Below are positions 36,939 to 45,862 of a stretch of 64,000 nt of DNA, piece after piece. Below the pieces are notes generated by a model that ran no database searches, had not been told where the DNA came from, and saw nothing but the letters and a program-made list of their open reading frames with translations. Within the stretch, counting starts at the first letter, position 1. Each line of letters opens with the position of its first letter. The stretch is from Methylophaga sp. (GTDB taxonomy: Bacteria; Pseudomonadota; Gammaproteobacteria; Nitrosococcales; Methylophagaceae). A program made the position numbers and the translations under genes. The stretch lies in the NCBI RefSeq assembly GCF_009711715.1, contig NZ_VENF01000009.1:62001-126000 (forward strand). The letters are read 5' to 3'.

Positions 36939-36998
36939 CTGTCGGCCGCCGGTCATCTGCGCTAAGATAAGCTCCTCATCAATAAACCGAGGTAAACC

Positions 36999-37829
36999 GT
37001 GAGTAAACTCAGCGGACAGCTGACAAAAATGGCCGTCACCTTGCCGGCCGACAACAAGGCCCGGTATGCGATGCGTCTGGGTGACGAACAAATGCCGATG
37101 AATGAGCTGGTCGGCCAGACAGTTACGCTCAGATACCAGGGTGAAATTCACTGTCTCAACTGTCAGCGGCTGACAAAAAAAAGCTTCAGCGGCGGTTTCT
37201 GCTTCCCCTGCTCACAGCGTCTGGCGCAATGTGATATGTGTTTCCTCAAGCCTGAACTTTGCCATTTTGAGCAGGGCACCTGCCGGGAACCGGACTGGGG
37301 TCAGGCGGTCTGCATGCAGGATCATATTGTTTATCTGGCCAACAGTTCCGGGCTCAAGGTCGGTATAACCCGTATCAATCAGATCCCGACCCGCTGGGTC
37401 GATCAGGGTGCGATCCAGGCACTGCCGATTTTCCGGGTCAGAAGCCGTTATCAGTCCGGGCTGGTGGAAGTGATGTTTAAAAATCATGTCTCTGATCGCA
37501 CTGACTGGCGCAAAATGCTCAAAGGTGACGCCGAGCCAATCGATCTGGCCGCCGAGCGGGACCGGTTGCTCGCAGAATGTGATTCTGAGATTCAAGCCCT
37601 GCAACAGCAGTTTGATGATAACAGTGTTGCGACACTGCCAGGCGAGCAGGAGCAACGCATTATCTACCCGGTGGAGCAATATCCCGCTAAGGTGTCGTCA
37701 TTTAATTTTGATAAAACCCCGGAAGTGAACGGTGTCTTGCATGGCATTAAAGGCCAGTACCTGATTTTCGATAGCGGTGTGATTAACATCCGCAAGTTCA
37801 GCGGTTATGAAGTGGAGATGGTGGTTTAA
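36999..37829 (+). CDS. DUF2797 family protein with cysteine cluster
   Basis: GTG start; 276 residues. A cysteine-rich segment near residues 51-100 (CLNC, CFPC, CDMC, plus ELCHF and GTCREP) suggests bound zinc or iron-sulfur. It is followed by the DUF2797 core [27 protein letters not shown]. The pattern VYLA-x-KVGIT resembles the core of GIY-YIG-type nucleases and T5orf172 domains, so nucleic-acid action is possible but not shown. Its stop abuts the pyrD ATG directly, so it may be translated together with pyrD. Confidence 0.85.
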   Translation: [276 protein letters not shown]

Positions 37830-38852
37830 ATGCTGTATCGCCTGATGCGAAATCTGATGTTCCGTCTGGATGCGGAGAAAGCCCATCATCTGGGCATGAC
37901 CGGGCTTAACCTGATGGAAATGACCGGTTTATCCTGGCTGCTGACCCGAAAAATGGCGGCACGCTCGGTCAAAGTGATGGGGCTGGAGTTCCCCAATGCG
38001 GTTGGACTTGCTGCCGGTCTGGATAAAAACGGGGATTATATTGAAGCGATGTCGGCACTGGGATTTGGCTTTGTCGAGATCGGCACCGTCACACCAAGAC
38101 CACAGCCGGGCAATCCCAAGCCGAGGTTGTTCCGTATTCCCGAAGCCGAGGGTATTATCAACCGTATGGGGTTTAATAATCTCGGTGTTGACCATCTGTT
38201 GGAGCAGGTCAAAGCAGCCAGGACCAAAAGTCTGGTCGGCATCAATATCGGTAAAAACGTTGATACACCGGTCGAAAACGCGGTCGATGACTATCTGATT
38301 GGCCTCAACAAGGTCTACCCCTTCGCCGATTATGTCACGATCAATATCTCCTCACCTAACACACCGGGCCTGCGCAGCCTGCAGTTTGGTGAATCACTGG
38401 ATGCCCTGTTGTCGGCGTTGAAACAGGCGCAACAAGCCCTGGCAGAACAGCACGGCCGTTATGTACCGATGGCGGTCAAAGTCGCCCCCGATCTGACCGC
38501 TGAGGAAGTCCGGCAGCTGGCCGAGGCGTTTTCTTCTCACCGGGTTGATGCGGTGATTGCCACTAACACCACGATGTCCCGGGATGAAGTAGCAGGCTTG
38601 GCCAATGCGGAAGAGGCTGGCGGCCTCAGTGGTGCACCACTATTTGAAAAGTCCACTGACATTGTCCGGCAGTTCCGGGCGGCCCTGCCTGAAGACTTGC
38701 CGATCATTGCGGCAGGTGGAATCATGTGCGGAGAAGATGCGCTGGCGAAACTGGAGGCGGGTGCTGCCCTGGTCCAGATATATAGTGGCTTGATATACCG
38801 CGGTCCGTCTCTGGTACGGGAAGTGGTCGAAACAATCGCAAAGAGGAGCTGA
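37830..38852 (+). CDS. pyrD: Dihydroorotate dehydrogenase, quinone type (class 2)
   Basis: PyrD oxidises dihydroorotate to orotate at the inner membrane and passes electrons to quinone in pyrimidine synthesis. The 340 residues show an N-terminal amphipathic membrane-docking part, the FMN-site motif GLAAGLDKNGDYI, INISSPNTPG with the class 2 catalytic serine region (Ser in this loop), and the C-terminal phosphate-binding GGIMCGEDALAKLEAGA. The start codon directly follows the DUF2797 stop. Confidence 0.96.
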   Translation: MLYRLMRNLMFRLDAEKAHHLGMTGLNLMEMTGLSWLLTRKMAARSVKVMGLEFPNAVGLAAGLDKNGDYIEAMSALGFGFVEIGTVTPRPQPGNPKPRLFRIPEAEGIINRMGFNNLGVDHLLEQVKAARTKSLVGINIGKNVDTPVENAVDDYLIGLNKVYPFADYVTINISSPNTPGLRSLQFGESLDALLSALKQAQQALAEQHGRYVPMAVKVAPDLTAEEVRQLAEAFSSHRVDAVIATNTTMSRDEVAGLANAEEAGGLSGAPLFEKSTDIVRQFRAALPEDLPIIAAGGIMCGEDALAKLEAGAALVQIYSGLIYRGPSLVREVVETIAKRS

Positions 38853-38853
38853 A

Positions 38854-39657
38854 ATGGAAACTGCTGCAGGTAGTGTTGTTGGATTCTGGTTAATGAATAT
38901 TCTCTACGCGGCACTGATCGTGTTTGTCGGTCGTGTCGTCGTGAAATGGCTGGTCAAACTGTCACGCAAGCTGATGGTGCGCAGCAATATGGATGTGATG
39001 CTGATCAATTTCCTCAGTGTTATCGCCAATGCGGTGCTGATGCTGTTTGTATTGATTGCCGCCCTTGATCAGCTGGGTGTCGATACCACCTCGATGATCG
39101 CTGTGCTCGGTGCCGCCGGTCTGGCTGTGGGCCTGGCGCTGAAAGACTCTTTACAGAATTTTGCTGCCGGCGTCATGCTGATCATGTTCCGTCCGTTTAA
39201 GGTCGGTGACTTTGTGGAAGCCGCCGGCACCAGTGGCATCATTGAACAAATCACGATTTTCAACACCATTATGAGAACCGGTGATAACCGTGAAGTGATT
39301 GTGCCCAATGGACAGATTTATGCCGATACCATCACCAATTACTCGGCACGTGATACCCGCCGTATCGATATGAGCTTTGGTATTGGTTACGGTGATGATC
39401 TGCTGAAAGCCAAGAATCTGCTCAACCAGATTGTGAAAGCCCATCCCAAGGTACACGCTGATCCCGAGCCGGTGATTCGTGTGGCCGAACTGGCTGACAG
39501 CAGTGTCAATTTCGATGTGCGTCCCTGGGTCAATGCGGATGATTACTGGCCGGTGCGTTCAGAGCTGATTGAGCAAATCAAACTCGCTTTTGATGAGAAC
39601 GGTATTTCAATCCCCTTCCCGCAAATGGATCTGCATTTGAATAAACTGGAAAGCTGA
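38854..39657 (+). CDS. Small-conductance mechanosensitive channel (MscS type)
   Basis: The 267-residue protein is close in size and pattern to E. coli MscS. It has helices at about 12-32 and 50-70, and the pore helix SMIAVLGAAGLAVGLALKDSLQNFAAG with its Ala/Gly packing stripe. The beta domain FKVGDFVEAAGTSGIIEQITIFNT and a mixed alpha-beta cage end in ISIPFPQMDLHL. It protects against hypo-osmotic shock. It begins one base after the pyrD stop, an unusual but probable co-transcription. Confidence 0.93.
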   Translation: METAAGSVVGFWLMNILYAALIVFVGRVVVKWLVKLSRKLMVRSNMDVMLINFLSVIANAVLMLFVLIAALDQLGVDTTSMIAVLGAAGLAVGLALKDSLQNFAAGVMLIMFRPFKVGDFVEAAGTSGIIEQITIFNTIMRTGDNREVIVPNGQIYADTITNYSARDTRRIDMSFGIGYGDDLLKAKNLLNQIVKAHPKVHADPEPVIRVAELADSSVNFDVRPWVNADDYWPVRSELIEQIKLAFDENGISIPFPQMDLHLNKLES

Positions 39658-39694
39658 TATCAATAATCGGGTTCTAGCCTGAAAGGAGGCTGGT

Positions 39695-40171
39695 ATGAAG
39701 ATAAGCCTGTTAATGACAACGGCACTGCTGGCACTGAGCGTGTCAGGTTGTGCCGACAGAGCATCGGTGGTTTACGGTGATGGCCGAGACTATCGGAGTG
39801 GTCCTCCGCCACACGCCCCGGCGCATGGTTACCGAGCCAAACATCATCGACACAACATGGTGTATGACTCCCGGCTGGGAGCATACATTGTGCTGGGCTA
39901 CGATGATCATTATTACAATGACGGCTGGTACTTCCGTTACCGGGATGGTTTATGGCAGATCAATGCAGATTTGAGAGACCGCGATTGGCGAGATGTCGAT
40001 CATTACCGCGTTCCGGAAGGTTTGCGCTACAGCAAACACGGCTACCGGGATCGCGACTATGAAGATCGTGGCCGCGACAACAAGGATAAAAACCGTGGGC
40101 GTGGTTACAAGGATCGGGATGATCACCCGGGCCAAGGTCGCGGTCGTAATACAGATGACGATTGGGATTAA
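39695..40171 (+). CDS. Charged lipoprotein of unknown function
   Basis: The 158-residue precursor has a lipoprotein signal ending SVSGC (Cys near residue 19). The mature protein has a His/Tyr-rich middle (KHHRHNMVYDSRLGAYIVLGYDDHYYNDGWYFRYRDGLWQI) where a short folded beta unit may sit. A 60-residue low-complexity tail is rich in Arg, Asp, Gly and Lys (repeats of RD, DRG, GRG). AAAGGAGG lies 8-9 nt before the start, a strong ribosome site. The stop overlaps the convergent gloB stop within TTAA. The tail suggests binding to anionic surface polymer or metal; I infer no more. Confidence 0.75.
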   Translation: MKISLLMTTALLALSVSGCADRASVVYGDGRDYRSGPPPHAPAHGYRAKHHRHNMVYDSRLGAYIVLGYDDHYYNDGWYFRYRDGLWQINADLRDRDWRDVDHYRVPEGLRYSKHGYRDRDYEDRGRDNKDKNRGRGYKDRDDHPGQGRGRNTDDDWD

Positions 40172-40938
40172 AAGTTGTCTTTCCACTCTCTGAGGGCAGC
40201 AAACACGGATTCATCTCTATCCAGAGCCCGGCCGCTGAAGGTTTCAGCTGCCGTTCTGATGTGAGATAAATGGCTGCGCAGGAATGGGTTGGTGGCCAGT
40301 TCGTCGGCCATCAGCGAGGGAATGGTTCGATGTCCCTGCTCACGCAGTTGCCGGGTCTCAATGCTTCGTTGTTGCAGAGCCGGATTGTCTTTTTCCACCG
40401 CCAGGGCAAAGCGCAGATTGGCCTCAGTGTACTCATGAGCGCAATAGACTTCAGTATTGCCCGGCAGTTGTTTCAGTTTTTTCAGCGACTGAAACAACTG
40501 TTCAGCACTGCCGCCAAGCAGTCTGCCGCAACCGCCGGCAAACAGCGTATCGCCACAGAACAGTTTATTCTCCACCAGATAGCAGATATGACCCCGGGTA
40601 TGACCGGGGGTGTCCAGTACCCGGAACGGGGGAAAGTCCGGATCGACCCTTAACTCATCAGTAGCTTGCAAGGGCTGAGTGACCGAGGGGATGGGTTCAC
40701 CAGCAGGACCGAACACCGGTACCGGATAGGATTCCAGCAAGGCTTCGACGCCACCGGTATGATCGGCATGGTGGTGGGTAAGCAGAATCGCTGCCGGTGT
40801 CAGATCCTTTTGTTTCAGGGCCTCAAACACCGGTCCGGCATCACCGGGATCAACAATCAGCACTCTGCGGCTGTTTTCTGCCTGGATCAGCCAGATATAA
40901 TTATCTTTGAATGCGTTGACGGCATGAACTAAAAGCAT
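40168..40938 (-). CDS. gloB: Hydroxyacylglutathione hydrolase (glyoxalase II)
   Basis: GloB hydrolyses S-lactoylglutathione to lactate and glutathione, completing methylglyoxal detoxification. From ATG 40938 the protein has 256 residues, the normal length; the frame is open to 40965. The metallo-beta-lactamase metal motif is THHHADHTGG. Further ligands lie in DTPGHTRGHI and GDTLFAGGCGR, and the glutathione-binding YCAHEYTEANLRFA segment is intact. It is divergent from the methyltransferase-rnhA-dnaQ operon, the usual order. Confidence 0.95.
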   Translation of the reverse strand: MLLVHAVNAFKDNYIWLIQAENSRRVLIVDPGDAGPVFEALKQKDLTPAAILLTHHHADHTGGVEALLESYPVPVFGPAGEPIPSVTQPLQATDELRVDPDFPPFRVLDTPGHTRGHICYLVENKLFCGDTLFAGGCGRLLGGSAEQLFQSLKKLKQLPGNTEVYCAHEYTEANLRFALAVEKDNPALQQRSIETRQLREQGHRTIPSLMADELATNPFLRSHLSHIRTAAETFSGRALDRDESVFAALREWKDNF

Positions 40939-40963
40939 AAAACCTCCCGGATGGGACAATAAC

Positions 40964-41698
40964 ATGAATCACTCAGACAGCAAGGATATCGAATACTGGT
41001 GGCAAAGCCCCCTGGGCCAGCTGTTGCTGTCTGTTGAGCGCGAGATTATCAGCCAGCTTGATGAGCCGCTGCCCGGCTATTTTTTTGTGCAGATCGGTGG
41101 CAATGAGTCCTGTCTGCCCACTGTCAGCAATCGTGCCTGTAGCCAGTGGCGGATCGGTAGAAAAGCTGATTTGCGGGCGGAACCGGAATCGCTGCCATTC
41201 AGATCAAATAGTATAGACAACCTGCTATTGCAGCATGTTCTGGAGCGTTCCCGGGATCCCCATCAACTACTGAGAGAGGCTGAAAGAGTGCTGTCGGCAG
41301 ATGGCAAAATAATCCTCTGCTGTTTTAATCCCTTCAGCCTGTGGGGGTTGCGCCGCCTTTTTTCCTGGCAGGATAGTCCGCCCTGGGATGGTCACTTTTT
41401 CAGTCAGACCCGCATCCGCGACTGGCTGGCCCTGCTCAACTTCGAAGTAACCGAACAACATAAAATGCTGTTCCGGCCCCCGTTCAGACATTCGCGCTGG
41501 TTGCAGGGCAGCCTGTTTATGGAGCGCTGGGGACGGCGCTTATGGCCCTGGTTGGGTGGTGTTTCTGTTATGGTAGCGGCCAAACGCACCATTCCACTGA
41601 CACCGGTCAGGGAGAACTGGCGCAAACGAAGACTGTTCCCGACGCCGGGGCTGGTCAACAAACCTCTTACCCGAGAACCCAGTAATGGACCACGTTGA
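40964..41698 (+). CDS. Class I SAM-dependent methyltransferase (YafS-like)
   Basis: The 244-residue protein is a type-11-like methyltransferase. It has a weak SAM-site strand FFVQIGG, followed by [66 protein letters not shown]. It sits between gloB and rnhA like E. coli yafS, and its 3' end overlaps the rnhA start by 14 bp. Substrate unknown. The glycine-rich SAM motif I is degenerate, so it may bind SAM weakly or act as a non-catalytic relative. Confidence 0.85.
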   Translation: MNHSDSKDIEYWWQSPLGQLLLSVEREIISQLDEPLPGYFFVQIGGNESCLPTVSNRACSQWRIGRKADLRAEPESLPFRSNSIDNLLLQHVLERSRDPHQLLREAERVLSADGKIILCCFNPFSLWGLRRLFSWQDSPPWDGHFFSQTRIRDWLALLNFEVTEQHKMLFRPPFRHSRWLQGSLFMERWGRRLWPWLGGVSVMVAAKRTIPLTPVRENWRKRRLFPTPGLVNKPLTREPSNGPR

Positions 41699-42125
41699 AA
41701 TTTTTACTGACGGCGCCTGCAGTGGTAATCCCGGCCCGGGTGGCTGGGGTGCGATATTACGCGCCAGAGGCATGGAAAAAGAACTCTCAGGCAGTGAAAA
41801 ACAGACCACCAATAACCGTATGGAAATGATGGCGGTGATTGCCGCGCTGGAAGCGTTGAAGCGTCCCTGCCGTGTTACTATCACCACCGACTCCCAGTAT
41901 GTGGTAAAGGGCATGACCGAATGGCTGCCGGGCTGGAAAGCCAAAAACTGGAAAACAGCAGCAAAAAAGCCGGTCAAAAACGTCGAACTCTGGCAGCGGC
42001 TGGATAAAGCCATTGCAAAGCATGAAGTAAAATGGGTATGGGTGCGAGGCCATAACGGCCACCCGGAAAATGAGCGCGCCGATCAACTGGCGGTGGCCGC
42101 CCGGGAAAAACTGACAGTGTCATAG
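41685..42125 (+). CDS. rnhA: Ribonuclease HI
   Basis: RNase HI cuts the RNA strand of RNA-DNA hybrids. The 146-residue protein has all four catalytic acidic residues: D9 ([17 protein letters not shown]), E47 (NNRMEM), D69 (TDSQYV) and D133 (NERADQLA). The basic protrusion with Trp residues ([12 protein letters not shown]) typical of E. coli-type enzymes is present. It starts inside the methyltransferase gene and precedes dnaQ by 16 bp. Confidence 0.97.
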   Translation: MDHVEIFTDGACSGNPGPGGWGAILRARGMEKELSGSEKQTTNNRMEMMAVIAALEALKRPCRVTITTDSQYVVKGMTEWLPGWKAKNWKTAAKKPVKNVELWQRLDKAIAKHEVKWVWVRGHNGHPENERADQLAVAAREKLTVS

Positions 42126-42141
42126 ACGAGGATCATCCGCA

Positions 42142-42879
42142 GTGGCAGAAACCATACAGAAAAGACAAGTCATACTCGATACCGAAACCACCGGTATCAA
42201 TACCGCCGACGATCACCGCATTATCGAAATCGGTTGCGTTGAGATGATCGGGCGTCGTCTTACCGGCCAGACTTTTCATCAGTATATTAATCCGCAGCGC
42301 GATATTGATGCGGGTGCGATTGAAGTACATGGCATCACCAATGAGTTTCTGGCCGACAAACCGCTGTTTGCCGATATTGCTGAAGATTTCCTGCGCTTTA
42401 TAGACGGTGCCGAACTGATTATTCACAACGCCCCGTTCGATGTCGGCTTTATAGACCATGAACTCGCTAAACTGGATGGCGAGTTACGCCGCGTTAACAC
42501 GATTGCCAGCGTGCTGGACACCCTCAAAATGGCCCGTGACAAACACCCGGGTCAGAAAAACAGCCTTGATGCTCTGTGTAAGCGCTATGAGGTTGACAAC
42601 TCCAACCGGGAACTGCACGGCGCTTTGCTTGATGCCGAGATTCTGGCCGATGTCTATCTGGCGATGACCGGTGGTCAGGTCAGCCTGACACTGACTGCTG
42701 AAGAAGTCGCAGAGACGGTGACTGAGAATAAAAATGACGCCGAATTGGGACAGATCAAGACGCGTCAGCCGCTGACCGTGCTCAGGGCCACAGACGAAGA
42801 ACTGGCCGCGCACCAGGCGATGCTGGAAAAGGTCAATGAATCCAGTGGCGGCAACTGCGTCTGGCTGGCGGAAAAATAA
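42142..42879 (+). CDS. dnaQ: DNA polymerase III epsilon subunit (proofreading exonuclease)
   Basis: DnaQ is the 3'-5' exonuclease of the replicative polymerase core. GTG start, with GAGGA about 10 nt upstream. The ExoI motif is ILDTETTG (D13, E15), ExoII is IIHNAPFDVGFIDHEL, and ExoIIIe is HGALLDAEILADVYLAM. The C-terminal part (about residues 190-245) binds the alpha subunit. The rnhA-dnaQ pairing is usual, though the two are often divergent in E. coli relatives and here run in the same direction. Confidence 0.95.
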   Translation: MAETIQKRQVILDTETTGINTADDHRIIEIGCVEMIGRRLTGQTFHQYINPQRDIDAGAIEVHGITNEFLADKPLFADIAEDFLRFIDGAELIIHNAPFDVGFIDHELAKLDGELRRVNTIASVLDTLKMARDKHPGQKNSLDALCKRYEVDNSNRELHGALLDAEILADVYLAMTGGQVSLTLTAEEVAETVTENKNDAELGQIKTRQPLTVLRATDEELAAHQAMLEKVNESSGGNCVWLAEK

Positions 42880-43098
42880 TCAGCCGCAGATTAAAAACCG
42901 CCGGTGAATGCTTTACAGCATCAGACTTCTAGTTTTGTCGGGAATACTACTAAAGCAGTTCCTCTATTCGCCCAACAGGAATAATCATGTGGCTTTTGGG
43001 CAGATCCGATTTCTTTAATTCAGCCACCAAATAACCTGCGCGCATCGGCGTAATCAGCGGAGACGAACTTTTTCCACTGAAATTTTCAATCAGATCAG

Positions 43099-43126
43099 CT
43101 TGAAATCGAATTTTTTGTCCCCAACT
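43099..43126 (+). promoter_or_regulatory. Sigma32 heat-shock promoter of grpE
   Basis: CTTGAAA-N13-CCCCAACT closely matches the sigma32 (RpoH) consensus CTTGAAA-N11-16-CCCCATNT. It lies about 37 bp before the grpE start. Confidence 0.88.
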
Positions 43127-43162
43127 TGAGGTTCTGTTACAAGCAAACCGGAATGATGACTC

Positions 43163-43714
43163 ATGAGCAACGAAGAAATCGAAAAGCCTGAAGACAATCA
43201 GGAACAGGAAACGGCCAACGATTCAGAACAACAAGCCCAGCCGGAAGCAGAACAGGATACGGCCAAGCTGCTTGAAGATGCACGTAATAAAGCCGATGAG
43301 CACTGGAATGAGCTGTTAATGGCCCGGGCTGATATGGAAAACATGCGTCGTCGTCATGCCCGTGACCTGGAAAATGCGCATAAACACGCACTGGACAAGT
43401 TCATTGCCGAACTCTTGCCTATCTGCGACAGCCTGGAATTGGGTCTGAGCGCAGCACACAAGGATGAGGCAACGCTGGAAACCGTGCGTGAAGGCATGGA
43501 TATGACCCTGAAAATGCTGCTTGGCAACATTGGCAAACTGGGGCTCGAGCAGATTAATCCCGAAGGTGAAGCCTTTAACCCGGACCTGCACCAGGCCGTG
43601 TCAATGCAGCCTGCTGATGGGGTCGAATCCAACCAGGTCATCAGTGTGATGCAAAAGGGCTATGCCTTTAATGGCCGCGTAATCCGCCCGGCAATGGTCG
43701 TGGTCTCGCAATAA
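43163..43714 (+). CDS. grpE: Nucleotide exchange factor GrpE
   Basis: GrpE releases ADP from DnaK in the Hsp70 cycle and also senses heat. The 183-residue protein starts with an acidic, Gln/Glu-rich disordered part (about 1-38). A long coiled-coil helix follows (RNKADEHWNELLMARADMENMRRRHARDLENA), then the C-terminal beta domain with GVESNQVISVMQKGYAFNGRVIRPAMVVVS. It is preceded by a sigma32-type promoter and followed by dnaK. Confidence 0.96.
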   Translation: MSNEEIEKPEDNQEQETANDSEQQAQPEAEQDTAKLLEDARNKADEHWNELLMARADMENMRRRHARDLENAHKHALDKFIAELLPICDSLELGLSAAHKDEATLETVREGMDMTLKMLLGNIGKLGLEQINPEGEAFNPDLHQAVSMQPADGVESNQVISVMQKGYAFNGRVIRPAMVVVSQ

Positions 43715-43726
43715 ATCGGTCGGGGA

Positions 43727-43754
43727 CTTGAAATTGCTGAATTGTCCCCCAAAT
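43727..43754 (+). promoter_or_regulatory. Second sigma32 heat-shock promoter, for dnaK
   Basis: CTTGAAA-N13-CCCCAAAT, with the same spacer length as the grpE promoter, lies 55 bp before dnaK. The flanking GGGGAC and GTCCCC form an inverted repeat over the same bases, so the site could also fold as a hairpin in the grpE transcript. Confidence 0.85.
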
Positions 43755-43808
43755 AAACGAACATAGGCTGATAAAGCCAGCAACAGATAAGAATGATGGA
43801 GTTTAACT

Positions 43809-45722
43809 ATGGGTAAAATTATTGGTATCGACCTGGGAACGACCAATTCCTGTGTCGCAGTAATGGAAGACGGCAAAGCACGTGTGATTGAGAATAGTGA
43901 AGGCGATCGCACCACACCGTCTATCGTTGCCTTTACTAAGGACAACGAAGTGCTGGTTGGTCAATCTGCCAAACGTCAGGCCGTGACCAATCCCAAAAAC
44001 ACCTTGTACGGTATCAAACGACTGATCGGCCGTAAGTTCAAAGAAAAAGTCGTTCAGCGCGATATCGACATGGTTCCTTACAAGATCATTGAAGCCGACA
44101 ACGGCGATGCCTGGGTGTCTGTCAATGACAAGAAAATGGCACCGCCTGAAATTTCTGCCCGGGTTCTGATGAAAATGAAGAAAACCGCGGAAGAATTCCT
44201 CGGTGAAGAAGTCACCGAAGCGGTGGTGACCGTTCCGGCTTACTTCAACGATTCTCAGCGTCAGGCGACTAAAGACGCCGGTAAAATTGCTGGTCTGGAA
44301 GTCAAACGTATCATCAACGAACCGACTGCTGCAGCCCTGGCCTACGGCATGGACAAAAAACGCGGTGATTCTACCGTGGTGGTTTATGACCTGGGTGGTG
44401 GTACTTTCGACGTCTCAATTATCGAGATTGCCGACATCGAAGGCGAGCACCAGTTCGAAGTTCTGGCGACCAATGGTGATACTTTCCTTGGTGGTGAAGA
44501 CTTTGACCAACGTATCATTGATTACCTCGTTGATGAGTTCAAGAAAGATCAGGGCGTTGATCTAGCTAAAGATCCACTGGCGCTGCAACGTCTGAAAGAT
44601 GCGGCAGAAAAAGCCAAGATAGAGCTGTCCTCAAGTCAGCAAACCGATATCAATCTGCCGTACATTACGGCCGATCAAAGCGGTCCCAAACATATGGAAA
44701 TCCGTCTGACCCGTGCCAAGCTGGAATCGCTGGTTGAAGACCTGATTACCCGCAGTATGGAACCCTGCAAAATGGCATTGAAAGATGCTGGCCTGTCGAC
44801 CTCAGAAATTGACGATGTCATCCTGGTTGGTGGTCAGACCCGCATGCCGAAAGTGCAGGAAGCGGTTAAAAACATGTTCGGCAAAGAACCGCGTAAAGAT
44901 GTCAATCCGGACGAAGCTGTTGCCCTGGGAGCTTCTATCCAGGCAGCCGTATTGGCCGGTGATGTCAAAGACGTATTGTTGCTTGACGTGACCCCGCTGA
45001 GCCTGGGTATCGAAACCATGGGCGGTGTGATGACCAAACTGGTTGAGAAAAACACCACCATCCCGACCAAGGCGAATCAGGTGTTCTCCACTGCTGAAGA
45101 TAATCAGCCCGCGGTAACCATCCATGTGCTGCAGGGTGAGCGTGAAATGGCCTCGGCCAACAAATCTCTGGGCCGTTTTGACCTGGCTGATATTCCGCCG
45201 GCACCACGGGGCGTGCCGCAGATTGAAGTGACTTTCAATATCGACGCCAACGGTATTCTGCATGTGTCTGCCAAAGACAAGGCAACCGGCAAGGAACAGT
45301 CGATCGTGATCAAGGCTTCCAGCGGTCTGAGTGATGAAGAAGTCGAGCAAATGGTGAAAGATGCCGAAGCCCATGCCGAGGAAGACAAACGATTCCACGA
45401 GTTGGTCACGGCACGTAACCAGGCTGATGCCCTGATTCACGCGACCACCAAGTCGCTGAAAGATTTGGGCGATAAAGTCGAAGCCGACGAGAAAGCTAAT
45501 ATCGAGTCTGCAGTGGAAGCGCTGCAGGCAGCGATCAAGGGCGAAGACAAAGACGATATCGAAGCCAAAACTAACGCGCTGAGCGAAGCCTCTGCCAAAC
45601 TGGCCGAGCGCGCTTATGCTGAAAACGCGGAAGCCGGTGAAGGTGCCGCTGACAGTGCGCAGTCAGGCGACGATGTTGTCGATGCCGAGTTCGAAGAAGT
45701 CGACGACGACAAGAAGAAATAA
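43809..45722 (+). CDS. dnaK: Hsp70 chaperone DnaK
   Basis: DnaK binds exposed hydrophobic peptide segments in an ATP-driven cycle with DnaJ and GrpE. The 637-residue protein shows all Hsp70 signatures: [17 protein letters not shown] at the start, [12 protein letters not shown] (about residue 195), and [17 protein letters not shown] (about 337). The linker [13 protein letters not shown] leads to the substrate domain, and the acidic tail ends [15 protein letters not shown]. It has its own sigma32-type promoter besides read-through from grpE. Confidence 0.98.
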   Translation: MGKIIGIDLGTTNSCVAVMEDGKARVIENSEGDRTTPSIVAFTKDNEVLVGQSAKRQAVTNPKNTLYGIKRLIGRKFKEKVVQRDIDMVPYKIIEADNGDAWVSVNDKKMAPPEISARVLMKMKKTAEEFLGEEVTEAVVTVPAYFNDSQRQATKDAGKIAGLEVKRIINEPTAAALAYGMDKKRGDSTVVVYDLGGGTFDVSIIEIADIEGEHQFEVLATNGDTFLGGEDFDQRIIDYLVDEFKKDQGVDLAKDPLALQRLKDAAEKAKIELSSSQQTDINLPYITADQSGPKHMEIRLTRAKLESLVEDLITRSMEPCKMALKDAGLSTSEIDDVILVGGQTRMPKVQEAVKNMFGKEPRKDVNPDEAVALGASIQAAVLAGDVKDVLLLDVTPLSLGIETMGGVMTKLVEKNTTIPTKANQVFSTAEDNQPAVTIHVLQGEREMASANKSLGRFDLADIPPAPRGVPQIEVTFNIDANGILHVSAKDKATGKEQSIVIKASSGLSDEEVEQMVKDAEAHAEEDKRFHELVTARNQADALIHATTKSLKDLGDKVEADEKANIESAVEALQAAIKGEDKDDIEAKTNALSEASAKLAERAYAENAEAGEGAADSAQSGDDVVDAEFEEVDDDKKK

Positions 45723-45796
45723 TCCTGTGAGTCCGGCCTGATGATGGGGACAATGCGATGTTTACCCATGTAAGCCTCATCATTGCCGGACAGGAC
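45723..45796 (+). other. Long imperfect hairpin between dnaK and dnaJ
   Basis: The left arm from 45723 (TCCTGT, CCGGC, GATGATG) is complementary, with small bulges, to the right arm ending at 45796 (CATCATT, GCCGG, ACAGGA). Together they make roughly 20 base pairs around a 25-nt loop. No T run follows directly. It may stabilise the dnaK mRNA 3' end. Confidence 0.55.
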
Positions 45797-45805
45797 TAAC
45801 AAGAC

Positions 45806-45847
45806 AAACAGGCGTCTGGTCGGACCGGCGCCTGTTTTGTTGTTTTG
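45806..45847 (+). terminator. Terminator between dnaK and dnaJ
   Basis: ACAGGCG and CGCCTGT form a 7-bp stem with further internal pairing (GGTC/GACC), followed by the U-rich TTTTGTTGTTTT. It ends 16 bp before dnaJ and should reduce DnaJ relative to DnaK. Confidence 0.75.
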
Positions 45848-45862
45848 GGGAAAACAAGAAGC

